NCBI GenBank assembly: GCA_003228405.1
Contig: QIDK01000136.1
Location: 1-44,182 of the forward strand
Direction of reading: 5' to 3'
Origin: Gammaproteobacteria bacterium
GTDB lineage: Bacteria; Pseudomonadota; Gammaproteobacteria; SZUA-229
DNA: 44,182 nt
Below the pieces are notes generated by a model, which was not told where the DNA came from, did no database searches, and was given only the letters and a program-made list of their open reading frames with translations. The translations under genes were made by a program, and so were the position numbers. Of the stretch, positions 19,962 through 28,583 are shown one piece after another (positions within the stretch are counted from its first letter, which is position 1; every line of letters begins with the position of its first letter).

Positions 19962-21068
19962 ATGGCGTCAGATCAAATCATACCACTGGATAGTTTGTTA
20001 CAACCGATATCTGAGGATAACCCGGTTGGTGACGATATTCGTGATGACCCTTCCCCTACATCGCTCTACTACTCGATAAAAGACGCGCGCAGCGCTGCTC
20101 GTGCTGCTGAACGCAACAATATGTTCGATAGCAACAACAGTGAGGCCGATGATCAATGGCGCAAAATTATCGATTTAGCGCCTGATATTTTACAGAATAA
20201 CGCCAAAGACCTCGAAGTTGCCAGCTGGTACACAGAAGCATTAATACGCCATTACGGCTTTCAGGGGCTAAGAGATGGCTTCAAGCTCATTCTTGGTCTG
20301 GTAGACCAGTACTGGGATGGCCTCTACCCGTTACCGGATGAAGACGGTGTTGAAACACGTGTAGCATCACTCACCGGCTTAAATGGCGAAGGCGCCGAAG
20401 GCGTTTTAATCGCACCTATCCGCAGTGTATCTATCACTGAAGGTTATGAACCCGGCCCATTCAGCTTCTGGAAATACCAGCAGGCGCTGGAAGTAGAAAA
20501 AATAATCGATGAAGAAGCCAGGGCAGATAAAGCCTCTAAATTAGGCTTTAGCAGTGATGATGTCGACCTTGCCGTGTCTGAATCCAGCGAAGCATTCTAT
20601 GTAAATATTCGTGATGATGTCAGTATATCCATCGATACATATAAACAGATTGGCAGTATGCTAGACGAATATTGCGGCATTAATGACGCCCCCCCTATCA
20701 GCAATATTATTAATATTCTTGAAGACTGTCTGGGTGCAATTAATCATATCGGCAAGTACAAAATGCCGTCAGAAGACGAAGATGACTCTGCGGATGGCGC
20801 AGAAAACGCATCTTCTGGTGCAGCAGGATCATCAGCTCAAAGTTCTGGCCCGGTTAAAAACCGCGACGATGCGTTTAAGAAACTCACCGAAATTTCAGAG
20901 TATTTTCGTAAAACAGAGCCCCATTCGCCAATTTCATATATACTTAAACGAGCCGTAAAATGGGGCGATATGCCATTGGATGACCTGATGAGGGAACTCA
21001 TACCTGATTCTTCTGCAAGAGACTTCTACGGTTCTTTAACAGGTGTTAAATCAGAAGACGATTCATAA
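19962..21068 (+). CDS. tssA: T6SS protein TssA (ImpA family)
   Basis: N-terminal ImpA signature (LDSLLQPISEDNPVGDDIRDDPSPTSLYYSIKDARSAARAAER). Confidence 0.95.
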   Translation: MASDQIIPLDSLLQPISEDNPVGDDIRDDPSPTSLYYSIKDARSAARAAERNNMFDSNNSEADDQWRKIIDLAPDILQNNAKDLEVASWYTEALIRHYGFQGLRDGFKLILGLVDQYWDGLYPLPDEDGVETRVASLTGLNGEGAEGVLIAPIRSVSITEGYEPGPFSFWKYQQALEVEKIIDEEARADKASKLGFSSDDVDLAVSESSEAFYVNIRDDVSISIDTYKQIGSMLDEYCGINDAPPISNIINILEDCLGAINHIGKYKMPSEDEDDSADGAENASSGAAGSSAQSSGPVKNRDDAFKKLTEISEYFRKTEPHSPISYILKRAVKWGDMPLDDLMRELIPDSSARDFYGSLTGVKSEDDS

Positions 21069-21098
21069 TAAATTTTTACTTTTAAAGAGGACTAAGCT

Positions 21099-21620
21099 AT
21101 GTCTGAAAGTATTCATGACAAGTTAAAACGTGTAAGAAAGCCCCGTGTTCATATTACCTATGATGTAGAAACAAATGGAGCCGTGCAAAACAAAGAAATC
21201 CCGTTCGTAATGGGAGTAATGGGTGATTATTCCGGTGATAATACCGAAACTAAAAAAGCCCTGAAAGATCGCAAGTTTTCACAGGTTGATCGCGATAACT
21301 TCAATGAGGTCATGAATAATGTCGCCCCCCAGGTGAATATGAAAGTTGAAAACACCCTGGAAGGTGATGGCAGCGAGATGTCGGTTGAGCTTGGCTTTAA
21401 AAACATGGAAGACTTTGAACCACAGAATATTGTAGAAAAAGTTGACCCCCTTAAAAAACTGATGGAAACGCGCAACAAACTACGTGACCTGCTAACCAAG
21501 GCTGATCGCTCTGAAGATCTGGAAAATTTACTGGAAGAAGTTTTGAGCAACTCAGATGCTCTTAGCTCTTTACAGGGTGAGCTAGGCACAGATGACGACA
21601 AAGAAGGTGACAAGAAATGA
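21099..21620 (+). CDS. tssB: T6SS contractile sheath small subunit TssB
   Basis: [36 protein letters not shown]; 4 bp overlap with tssC. Confidence 0.98.
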   Translation: MSESIHDKLKRVRKPRVHITYDVETNGAVQNKEIPFVMGVMGDYSGDNTETKKALKDRKFSQVDRDNFNEVMNNVAPQVNMKVENTLEGDGSEMSVELGFKNMEDFEPQNIVEKVDPLKKLMETRNKLRDLLTKADRSEDLENLLEEVLSNSDALSSLQGELGTDDDKEGDKK

Positions 21621-23107
21621 GCAAAACTGAAAATCAATCGCAGGGCCAGGAAGCAGAAGCACAGGAAGAAGTCAGTTTTCTTGAACAGGCTATTTCTGCA
21701 ACCAAACAAACTTCACGTGATGAAACTGAAGAACTGCTTAAAACCCTAACTAAAGGCGCTATGGATGGCACAGTCAAATGGGATAAAAACCTGACTGTGA
21801 CTATTAATAGTGCCATTGCTGCTATTGATGAAGTTATGTCGATACAGCTATCCGCTATTATGCAAAATGAAAAGTTTCAGAAACTGGAAGGCTCATGGCG
21901 TGGTTTGAACCACCTTGTGATGAATTCTGAAACCAGCACCGATTTAAAAATTCGCGTGCTCAATATAAGCAAAAAAGAATTGACCAAAGATCTTGAAAAA
22001 GCAGTTGAATTTGATCAGAGTCAAATCTTCAAGAAAATTTATGAAAGTGAATTTGGCACCGCCGGTGGTGAACCTTATGCCGCTTTAATCGGTGACTTCG
22101 AATTCTCTGGTCATCCAGATGATTTAGATATGCTGATGAACATGTCGAATGTTGCAGCCGCTGGTTTCTGCCCATTCATCTCGGCGGCCGATCCAAAAAT
22201 GTTTGGTTTTGACAGCTTCACAGAATTATCAAAACCTCGTGATTTAGAAAAAATATTTGATTCAGCAGAATACATTAAATGGCGCAGTTTCCGTGACAGC
22301 GAAGATTCACGCTTTGTTACCTTAACTATGCCTCGTGTTTTAGCCCGCCTGCCTTATGGTAGTGACACCAAACCGGTAGAAGCCTTCAATTTTGAAGAGG
22401 CCACATTAGATTCAGTGGGTCGCCAGTTAGAAAGTGGTCATGATGAATACTGCTGGATGAATGCAGCTTATGCCATGGGTACTACACTCACTAAATCCTA
22501 TGCCGAATATGGCTGGTGCACCAGTATTCGTGGTGCTGAGGGTGGCGGTAAAGTTGAAGGTCTGCCGAGTCATACATTTGTGAGTGATGATGGTGACACC
22601 GACCAGAAATGCCCAACAGAAATTGGCATTACAGACCGCCGCGAAGCAGAGCTAAGCAAGCTTGGCTTCCTGCCATTATGCCATTATAAAAACACTGACT
22701 ACGCGGTATTCTTTGGTGGCCAAACCACCCAGAAACCCAAGAAGTTTGATGACCCGGCTGCAACCGCGAATTCAGAAATTTCAGCACGCCTGCCATACAT
22801 AATGGCAACCTCACGTATTGCTCATTTCCTCAAAGTCATGGCGCGTGACAAAATTGGTTCCTTTATGGAAGCCAGTGATGCAGAAGAATGGCTGAACCGC
22901 TGGATCTCTGGTTACGTAAATGCAAGCCCTGGTGCCAGCGCGGAAATGAAAGCCCGCTTCCCACTTGCAGAAGCCACGATTGAAGTAAAAGAAGTTCCTG
23001 GTCAGCCAGGTGTATACAGTGCAGTTGCCTGGATGCGCCCCTGGTTACAGATGGAAGAACTTAGCGCTTCAATGCGAATGGTTGCCAGCATTCCTAAAGC
23101 AGGTTAA
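21617..23107 (+). CDS. tssC: T6SS contractile sheath large subunit TssC
   Basis: [13 protein letters not shown]...[33 protein letters not shown]; typical length. Confidence 0.98.
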   Translation: MSKTENQSQGQEAEAQEEVSFLEQAISATKQTSRDETEELLKTLTKGAMDGTVKWDKNLTVTINSAIAAIDEVMSIQLSAIMQNEKFQKLEGSWRGLNHLVMNSETSTDLKIRVLNISKKELTKDLEKAVEFDQSQIFKKIYESEFGTAGGEPYAALIGDFEFSGHPDDLDMLMNMSNVAAAGFCPFISAADPKMFGFDSFTELSKPRDLEKIFDSAEYIKWRSFRDSEDSRFVTLTMPRVLARLPYGSDTKPVEAFNFEEATLDSVGRQLESGHDEYCWMNAAYAMGTTLTKSYAEYGWCTSIRGAEGGGKVEGLPSHTFVSDDGDTDQKCPTEIGITDRREAELSKLGFLPLCHYKNTDYAVFFGGQTTQKPKKFDDPAATANSEISARLPYIMATSRIAHFLKVMARDKIGSFMEASDAEEWLNRWISGYVNASPGASAEMKARFPLAEATIEVKEVPGQPGVYSAVAWMRPWLQMEELSASMRMVASIPKAG

Positions 23108-23130
23108 TGCGGCGCACTGTTAGTGAATAA

Positions 23131-23172
23131 AAAGAAACCGTATCTAATGTAGATGCGGTTTCTTTTTTATTT
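23131..23172 (+). terminator. Rho-independent terminator between the two tssC genes
   Basis: AAAGAAACCGTATCT-aatgt-AGATGCGGTTTCTTTTTT; 15-bp stem with one G/T position, then T tract. Confidence 0.85.
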
Positions 23173-23240
23173 TATCTGTCATCCTGCTATTTAAGCTCCT
23201 TCACAATCACCCAGCCAGATAACAATAACCGAGCAAGTAA

Positions 23241-24737
23241 ATGTCCAGGGATAAACAGACAGACTCAAACTTCAATATAGACAGCCTCTGCTCAAGGCCA
23301 TCCTATATCACCAGTATTCAGCAGTTTTTAGATGAAATAGATGGTTTAAAAGCACTCAGCTACTGGCTCACAGAATTTACTCCTGCCAGAGAATTAAAAA
23401 ACCCGGAAGACATTATTGATGCCTTACACCGCTCAATTGCCGACATAGATCACATGATCAATGATCAGGTTAATGTCATTATTCACCAGCCACAGTTTCA
23501 AAAGCTGGAAGCCTCATGGCGAGGACTATGGTATTTAGCCGTGCAGGCTGATGGTACTAAAAATATAAAAATTAAAGTTCTGGATGTAACCTGGGGAGAA
23601 CTTGCCAGAGACATGTCCCGCTCCCTGGAGTTTGATCAAAGCCAGCTATTTCAAAAAGTCTACAATGAAGAATATGGCACTCCTGGCGGTGAACCTTATG
23701 GCGTTTTAATTGGTGACTATGAAATAAGCCATAAACCATCAAAAACACACAAGCATGATGATATAGCGACACTCAATGGCATTGCCCAGGTAGCGACTGC
23801 TTCATTTTCTCCTTTTATAGCGGCGGCATCTCCCGAACTTTTTGGTCTGGATGATTACTCTACACTCGGCCACCCGGTAAATTTACACAGTATTTTTGCA
23901 CAGAAAGAATATATAAAATGGCGTGCATTCAGAGATAAAACAGACTCACAGTTCGTTGGTTTAACCATGCCACATATTTTAATGCGCCTGCCCTACCGTA
24001 AAACACCGGGCAGCTATAAAGGTATGTTTTTCTGCGAACAATCGTCTACCCGGGGCCGGGAAAACTATTGCTGGGGAAATGCGGCTTATGCATTTGCGGC
24101 CATTATGATTCGTGAATTTGCAAATGTAGGCTGGTTTGGACATATTCGAGGCGTACCCAGAAACCAGATAGGGGGTGGCCTTTTAACCAATCTGCCCTGT
24201 GATGCATTTGATACAGATGCGGAAGACATTGCCATTAAACCCGTAACAGATGTCATTATCACAGATATTAAAGAGCGTGAATTAAGTGAGCTGGGCCTGA
24301 TTCCTCTATGTCAGTGTTATGACACACCCTTTTCTGCGTTTTATGGAAATCAGTCATTACGTAAACCCGCAAGACAGTCTAACCGCGAAGGCGAAGTTAA
24401 TGCACGCCTTTCTGCCATGCTACAGCATGTACTATGTGGCGCAAGAATAGCGCATTACATAAAAGTGATGATTAGAGACAAGGTGGGCTCGTTTACAACC
24501 GCCGAAGAATGTGAAGATTTTTTACGTGACTGGCTGTATAAATACACCACAGGCAGAGAAGATCTGGAATGGGAGGAACAGGCACGTTATCCCTTACGCG
24601 AAGCTGCGGTAAAAGTAAAAGAACACCCTGAAAAACCGGGTAGTTATGCCTGTGTTATTCACTTACGTCCCCATTATCAACTGGATAATATGGTATCAGA
24701 ACTGGAACTGGTGACTGAGCTGGCTCAGCCTGCTTAA
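23241..24737 (+). CDS. Second TssC-family protein (ImpD-like paralogue)
   Basis: KLEASWRGLWYL...EFDQSQLFQKVYNEEYGTPGGEPYGVLIGDYE; colinear with TssC but divergent, no own TssB. Confidence 0.93.
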   Translation: MSRDKQTDSNFNIDSLCSRPSYITSIQQFLDEIDGLKALSYWLTEFTPARELKNPEDIIDALHRSIADIDHMINDQVNVIIHQPQFQKLEASWRGLWYLAVQADGTKNIKIKVLDVTWGELARDMSRSLEFDQSQLFQKVYNEEYGTPGGEPYGVLIGDYEISHKPSKTHKHDDIATLNGIAQVATASFSPFIAAASPELFGLDDYSTLGHPVNLHSIFAQKEYIKWRAFRDKTDSQFVGLTMPHILMRLPYRKTPGSYKGMFFCEQSSTRGRENYCWGNAAYAFAAIMIREFANVGWFGHIRGVPRNQIGGGLLTNLPCDAFDTDAEDIAIKPVTDVIITDIKERELSELGLIPLCQCYDTPFSAFYGNQSLRKPARQSNREGEVNARLSAMLQHVLCGARIAHYIKVMIRDKVGSFTTAEECEDFLRDWLYKYTTGREDLEWEEQARYPLREAAVKVKEHPEKPGSYACVIHLRPHYQLDNMVSELELVTELAQPA

Positions 24738-24867
24738 TTTATATAAAGTACTTCGCATAAAGCACTTAACTAATATAAAATTATACTGCTGTCATGCCTG
24801 CTAAGTCAGGAATATTTAGCAAGCGGAGCAGCTGTTATGAAATTACTAATATTTTGACTGGAAATAA

Positions 24868-25365
24868 ATGGCAAGAGTAGACAAAAAAAAGAAACTACGA
24901 CCCTCCATACTGGATCGCTTAATAGATAACGACCCAAATAATAACGTGGAAGTAGATCCAGATCAGCACCAGAAATTAAAAGAGCTACGTAGCAGTGTGC
25001 GTCGTGATCTGGAAAACTTACTCAATACCCGTTTTAGAATGATAGAACCCGACAGTGAATATAAGGAAATTCAGCATTCATTACTAAACTACGGCCTGCC
25101 GGATCTGGCCACTGTTAATATTTCAGACAATGAAAAACGCAAACTATTTATTGAAAGACTGGAACTAATACTCATAGAATTTGAACCCAGGTTCAAATCT
25201 GTAAAAGTAAATTATATGGAAAACTCAGACTCACTAGACCGCACCTTAAGATTTAGAATTGATGCCATACTCTATGCAGACCCTTCGCCTGAAGTTGTAG
25301 TATTCGACTCAATTCTTGAGCCAGTTACGCGCACCGTTAATGTAGAGGAAACCAGTCATGGCTGA
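24868..25365 (+). CDS. tssE: T6SS baseplate subunit TssE (gp25-like)
   Basis: RPSILDRLIDNDP...VRRDLENLLNTRFR...LLNYGLPDL. Confidence 0.95.
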   Translation: MARVDKKKKLRPSILDRLIDNDPNNNVEVDPDQHQKLKELRSSVRRDLENLLNTRFRMIEPDSEYKEIQHSLLNYGLPDLATVNISDNEKRKLFIERLELILIEFEPRFKSVKVNYMENSDSLDRTLRFRIDAILYADPSPEVVVFDSILEPVTRTVNVEETSHG

Positions 25366-27193
25366 TGAATTACTCCCCTACTATGAAAAAGAGCTGGCCT
25401 ACATTCGCCAGATGGGTTCAGAGTTCGCCTCAGAGCACCCTAAAATTGCGGGACGCCTGGGCATCAATGCAGAAACCATTGAAGACCCGCATGTATCACG
25501 TTTAATAGAAAGTTTTGCTTATTTAAATGCACGCATTCAGCACAAACTCGACGATGACTTTCCTGAGTTAAGCGATGCTTTATTAGAAGTATTATTCCCC
25601 CACTACCAACGCCCTATACCCTCTATGAGCGTTGTGCAATTTGTAGCAGATGAAGAAAAACTGGAAGCCACCTATAAGCTACCCAAAAACACATTACTTG
25701 AAACAGAACAGTTTGGCGGTGAAACCTGCCGCTTTTCTGCCATTTACGAAACCCAGTTACATCCCTTTAAACTAACCGAAGCGACTTTATTAGGCCGCCC
25801 CTTTACAACACCCGGCTCACAAAACTTAAAAGGCTGTGGTGGTGTATTAAAATTATCACTGCAAACATTTAATGATGAGATTACTTTTTCAGAAATCAGA
25901 CCCGAGCGTATTCGTTTTTATCTGAAGGGACAACCACAACATATAAATCCTTTATATGAACTGTTGCTTAATAATTGCCAGGCCGTGGTTATGGCTACTT
26001 CTGAAACCGATGCCAGCCCTGTTAAATTACCACCCAGTATTATTAAACCTGTCGGTTTTACAGTTGATGAAGGTTTATTACCCTATCCTGATTCATCATT
26101 TATGGGTTATAGATTACTTACAGAATATTTCGCCTTCCCGGAAAAATTCATGTTTATTGAATTAGAAGGCTTTGCAGATAAAATTGCTGACAGCGCAGAA
26201 GGAACACTGGAGTTTTATATTTATCTGGAAAAATCCGATGTTGAGCTCGAACACAATATTTCTGTTGATACATTTCAGACAGGCTGCTGTCCTGCTGTAA
26301 ACCTGTTTGAACATAGAACCGACCCGATAAAACTCGATCATACAACAACAGAATATCAGATCATTCCAGATGCAAGGCGGCCAATAGGTTATGAGGTTTA
26401 TGCTGTAAATAAAGTAACTGCATCAACACCTGCCGGAGACAAAGAAGAGTACCTGCCTCTTTATGGCACCAACCACGAGAATCAGGATACTGAAAATCAC
26501 GCTTACTGGTTTGCGCAGCGGCGTGCTGCAAAAATGGGTACTTATTTACGTGATGAAGGTAGCGATGTTTTTCTGAGCCTGGTCGATTTATATTTCAACC
26601 CGAATAACCCTGATGATCGCACCTTATCAATCACCTCAACCTGTAGCAACAGAGACCAGCCCTCCAAGCTGCCATTCTCATCAAATCAACCAAAGTTACA
26701 GTGTGTAGATAGTGCGCCGCCCTGTGAGCTAATACGCTGTGTTACGCAACCCAGCACCACGGTAAGACCCTCTATGAGAAACAACGCCCGTTGGCGTTTA
26801 ATTTCTCATTTAAGCCTGAACCACTTATCTATAACCGGTAGAGATGATGCAACCAGTGCATTAAAAGAAATATTACGTTTATATGATTTTAAGGAGTCAT
26901 CAATAAATCGTGCACAGATTGAATCTATTACCCAGGTTAACACCCGATCAATTAGTGCGCCATTAACCATTGATGGCCGAGCCACATTATGCAGAGGCAT
27001 AGAAATAGAAATAGAGTTAGATGATTCACAACTAACCGGCAGTAGTAGTTATCTGTTTGCCACAATACTAGAACATTTCTTTGCACTCTATTGTTCATTA
27101 AATTCATTTACTCGTGTTTTAGTTAAATTAAAAAGTAAAGAAGGTTACCTTAAAAAATGTCCACCAAGGGCTGGCGAAAAAATACTTCTATAA
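25358..27193 (+). CDS. tssF: T6SS baseplate subunit TssF
   Basis: LLPYYEKELAYIRQMGSEFASEHPKIAGRLGI...DPHVSRLIESFAYLNARIQHKLDDDFPEL. Confidence 0.97.
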   Translation: MADELLPYYEKELAYIRQMGSEFASEHPKIAGRLGINAETIEDPHVSRLIESFAYLNARIQHKLDDDFPELSDALLEVLFPHYQRPIPSMSVVQFVADEEKLEATYKLPKNTLLETEQFGGETCRFSAIYETQLHPFKLTEATLLGRPFTTPGSQNLKGCGGVLKLSLQTFNDEITFSEIRPERIRFYLKGQPQHINPLYELLLNNCQAVVMATSETDASPVKLPPSIIKPVGFTVDEGLLPYPDSSFMGYRLLTEYFAFPEKFMFIELEGFADKIADSAEGTLEFYIYLEKSDVELEHNISVDTFQTGCCPAVNLFEHRTDPIKLDHTTTEYQIIPDARRPIGYEVYAVNKVTASTPAGDKEEYLPLYGTNHENQDTENHAYWFAQRRAAKMGTYLRDEGSDVFLSLVDLYFNPNNPDDRTLSITSTCSNRDQPSKLPFSSNQPKLQCVDSAPPCELIRCVTQPSTTVRPSMRNNARWRLISHLSLNHLSITGRDDATSALKEILRLYDFKESSINRAQIESITQVNTRSISAPLTIDGRATLCRGIEIEIELDDSQLTGSSSYLFATILEHFFALYCSLNSFTRVLVKLKSKEGYLKKCPPRAGEKILL

Positions 27194-28272
27194 CACGTAA
27201 GGTGACAGAAGCACCTTACGAATTTCAGTTTCTACAGGCGGTACGTCTGTTGGAACGTTCAACCCTGTTCGAAAAAGAAAGTTCAAAATCAAATATCGCC
27301 AGCAATCCGGTCGCCTGCTTTACACCCCCAACTAGCGAATCTTTACGTTTTAAAACGAATCAGTCTTTAGCTTTTCCATCATCTGAAATAGACAGCATTC
27401 AACGCATAGATAAAAATGCAGGCTCTTCGCAATGGCAGATGGTGGTAAACATAATGGGTTTAACCGGCGCAATGGGTGTTTTACCCTTTCATTATACTGA
27501 ACTGATACTCAAGCGGCAAAAACAAAAAGATGAAACCATGGACCATTTCTTTGATTTATTTAATCATAGAACCCTGTCCCTGTTTTTTCAGGCATCGGTT
27601 AAATATAACCTGCCGCTTCACTATGAACGAAATAAGTTACATAATTCACAGAAAAACCAGCATGAACCCCAGACCAGAGCCCTGTTATCATTAATAGGCA
27701 TGGGAACAGCTGGCTTAGCTAACCGCCTCTACACCAGTGATGAATCGCTGATATATTATAGCGGCCTGTTAAGCCAGAAAGTGAGAACATCTACAGGCTT
27801 AAAACAAATGCTCCGTTCACACTTTAATATTCCGGTGGAAATTGATCAGTTCATAGGCCAGTGGCAGGATTTAATTGATGATGTGCGCACAAAATTACCC
27901 GAATTCAATAATCCCACTGGCAGAAATATCTGTTTAGGCCGCTCTGCCATGCTTGGAAAAAAAGGCTGGTTTGCTCAGGGTAGAATACACATTATTCTCG
28001 GCCCATTAAACAAACAGCAACTACAGACATTTGCACCTGGCACCCATGCTTTAAAAGCACTAAATGAACTGGTAAGAATGTATGTGGGTATGGAAAATGA
28101 CTACGAATTTATTATACGTATTAAAAGAAGTGATATCCCTGAAAAAATACAGCTAGGTAAAAAAGAACCCGCTATTATGGGCTGGAACACCTGGTTATCT
28201 AATAAACCTGCCGACTTTGAAGATAAAAACAGGACTATAGATATTTCTGTTTCGGCGAGTAGACTGGGGTAA
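27157..28272 (+). CDS. tssG: T6SS baseplate subunit TssG
   Basis: APYEFQFLQAVRLLER; MGLTGAMGVLPFHYTELIL; overlaps tssF 3' end. Confidence 0.96.
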   Translation: MSTKGWRKNTSITRKVTEAPYEFQFLQAVRLLERSTLFEKESSKSNIASNPVACFTPPTSESLRFKTNQSLAFPSSEIDSIQRIDKNAGSSQWQMVVNIMGLTGAMGVLPFHYTELILKRQKQKDETMDHFFDLFNHRTLSLFFQASVKYNLPLHYERNKLHNSQKNQHEPQTRALLSLIGMGTAGLANRLYTSDESLIYYSGLLSQKVRTSTGLKQMLRSHFNIPVEIDQFIGQWQDLIDDVRTKLPEFNNPTGRNICLGRSAMLGKKGWFAQGRIHIILGPLNKQQLQTFAPGTHALKALNELVRMYVGMENDYEFIIRIKRSDIPEKIQLGKKEPAIMGWNTWLSNKPADFEDKNRTIDISVSASRLG

Positions 28273-28314
28273 ATACACAGCGTGTTTTGTAACACAGGGA
28301 AAATTAATCAGAGG

Positions 28315-28510
28315 TTCCCTGGCCCTAAAAGGGTACATAAAAGCTAACAAACACGTCGTCATTCCTGCGTGCTTTTAGCGGGAATCCAGTGACTTCGAAC
28401 AACGCAAAGACACAGGACCCCCGACAAAAACGTTCTGGGATGACAGACATTTTCAGGCAATAGCCTAAAACCTGTTGCAAGCCCAAAGGATGTGGTTATT
28501 ATTTTTAATA
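28315..28510. repeat. Dispersed ~190 bp hairpin repeat, copy 2
   Basis: GTCATTCCTGCG..GCGGGAATCCAGTGACTTCGAACAACG... aligns with 1796-1990, including flanks (CATAAAAGCyAACmAACACGtyGTCATT; TAAAACCTGTT..GGATGTGGTT). Confidence 0.85.
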
Positions 28511-28583
28511 AACGCCCGAATTAATACATTAAAACGCAATTTAGCACACAAAATATTTAGATAACAGAGCGAAGGAAACCATT

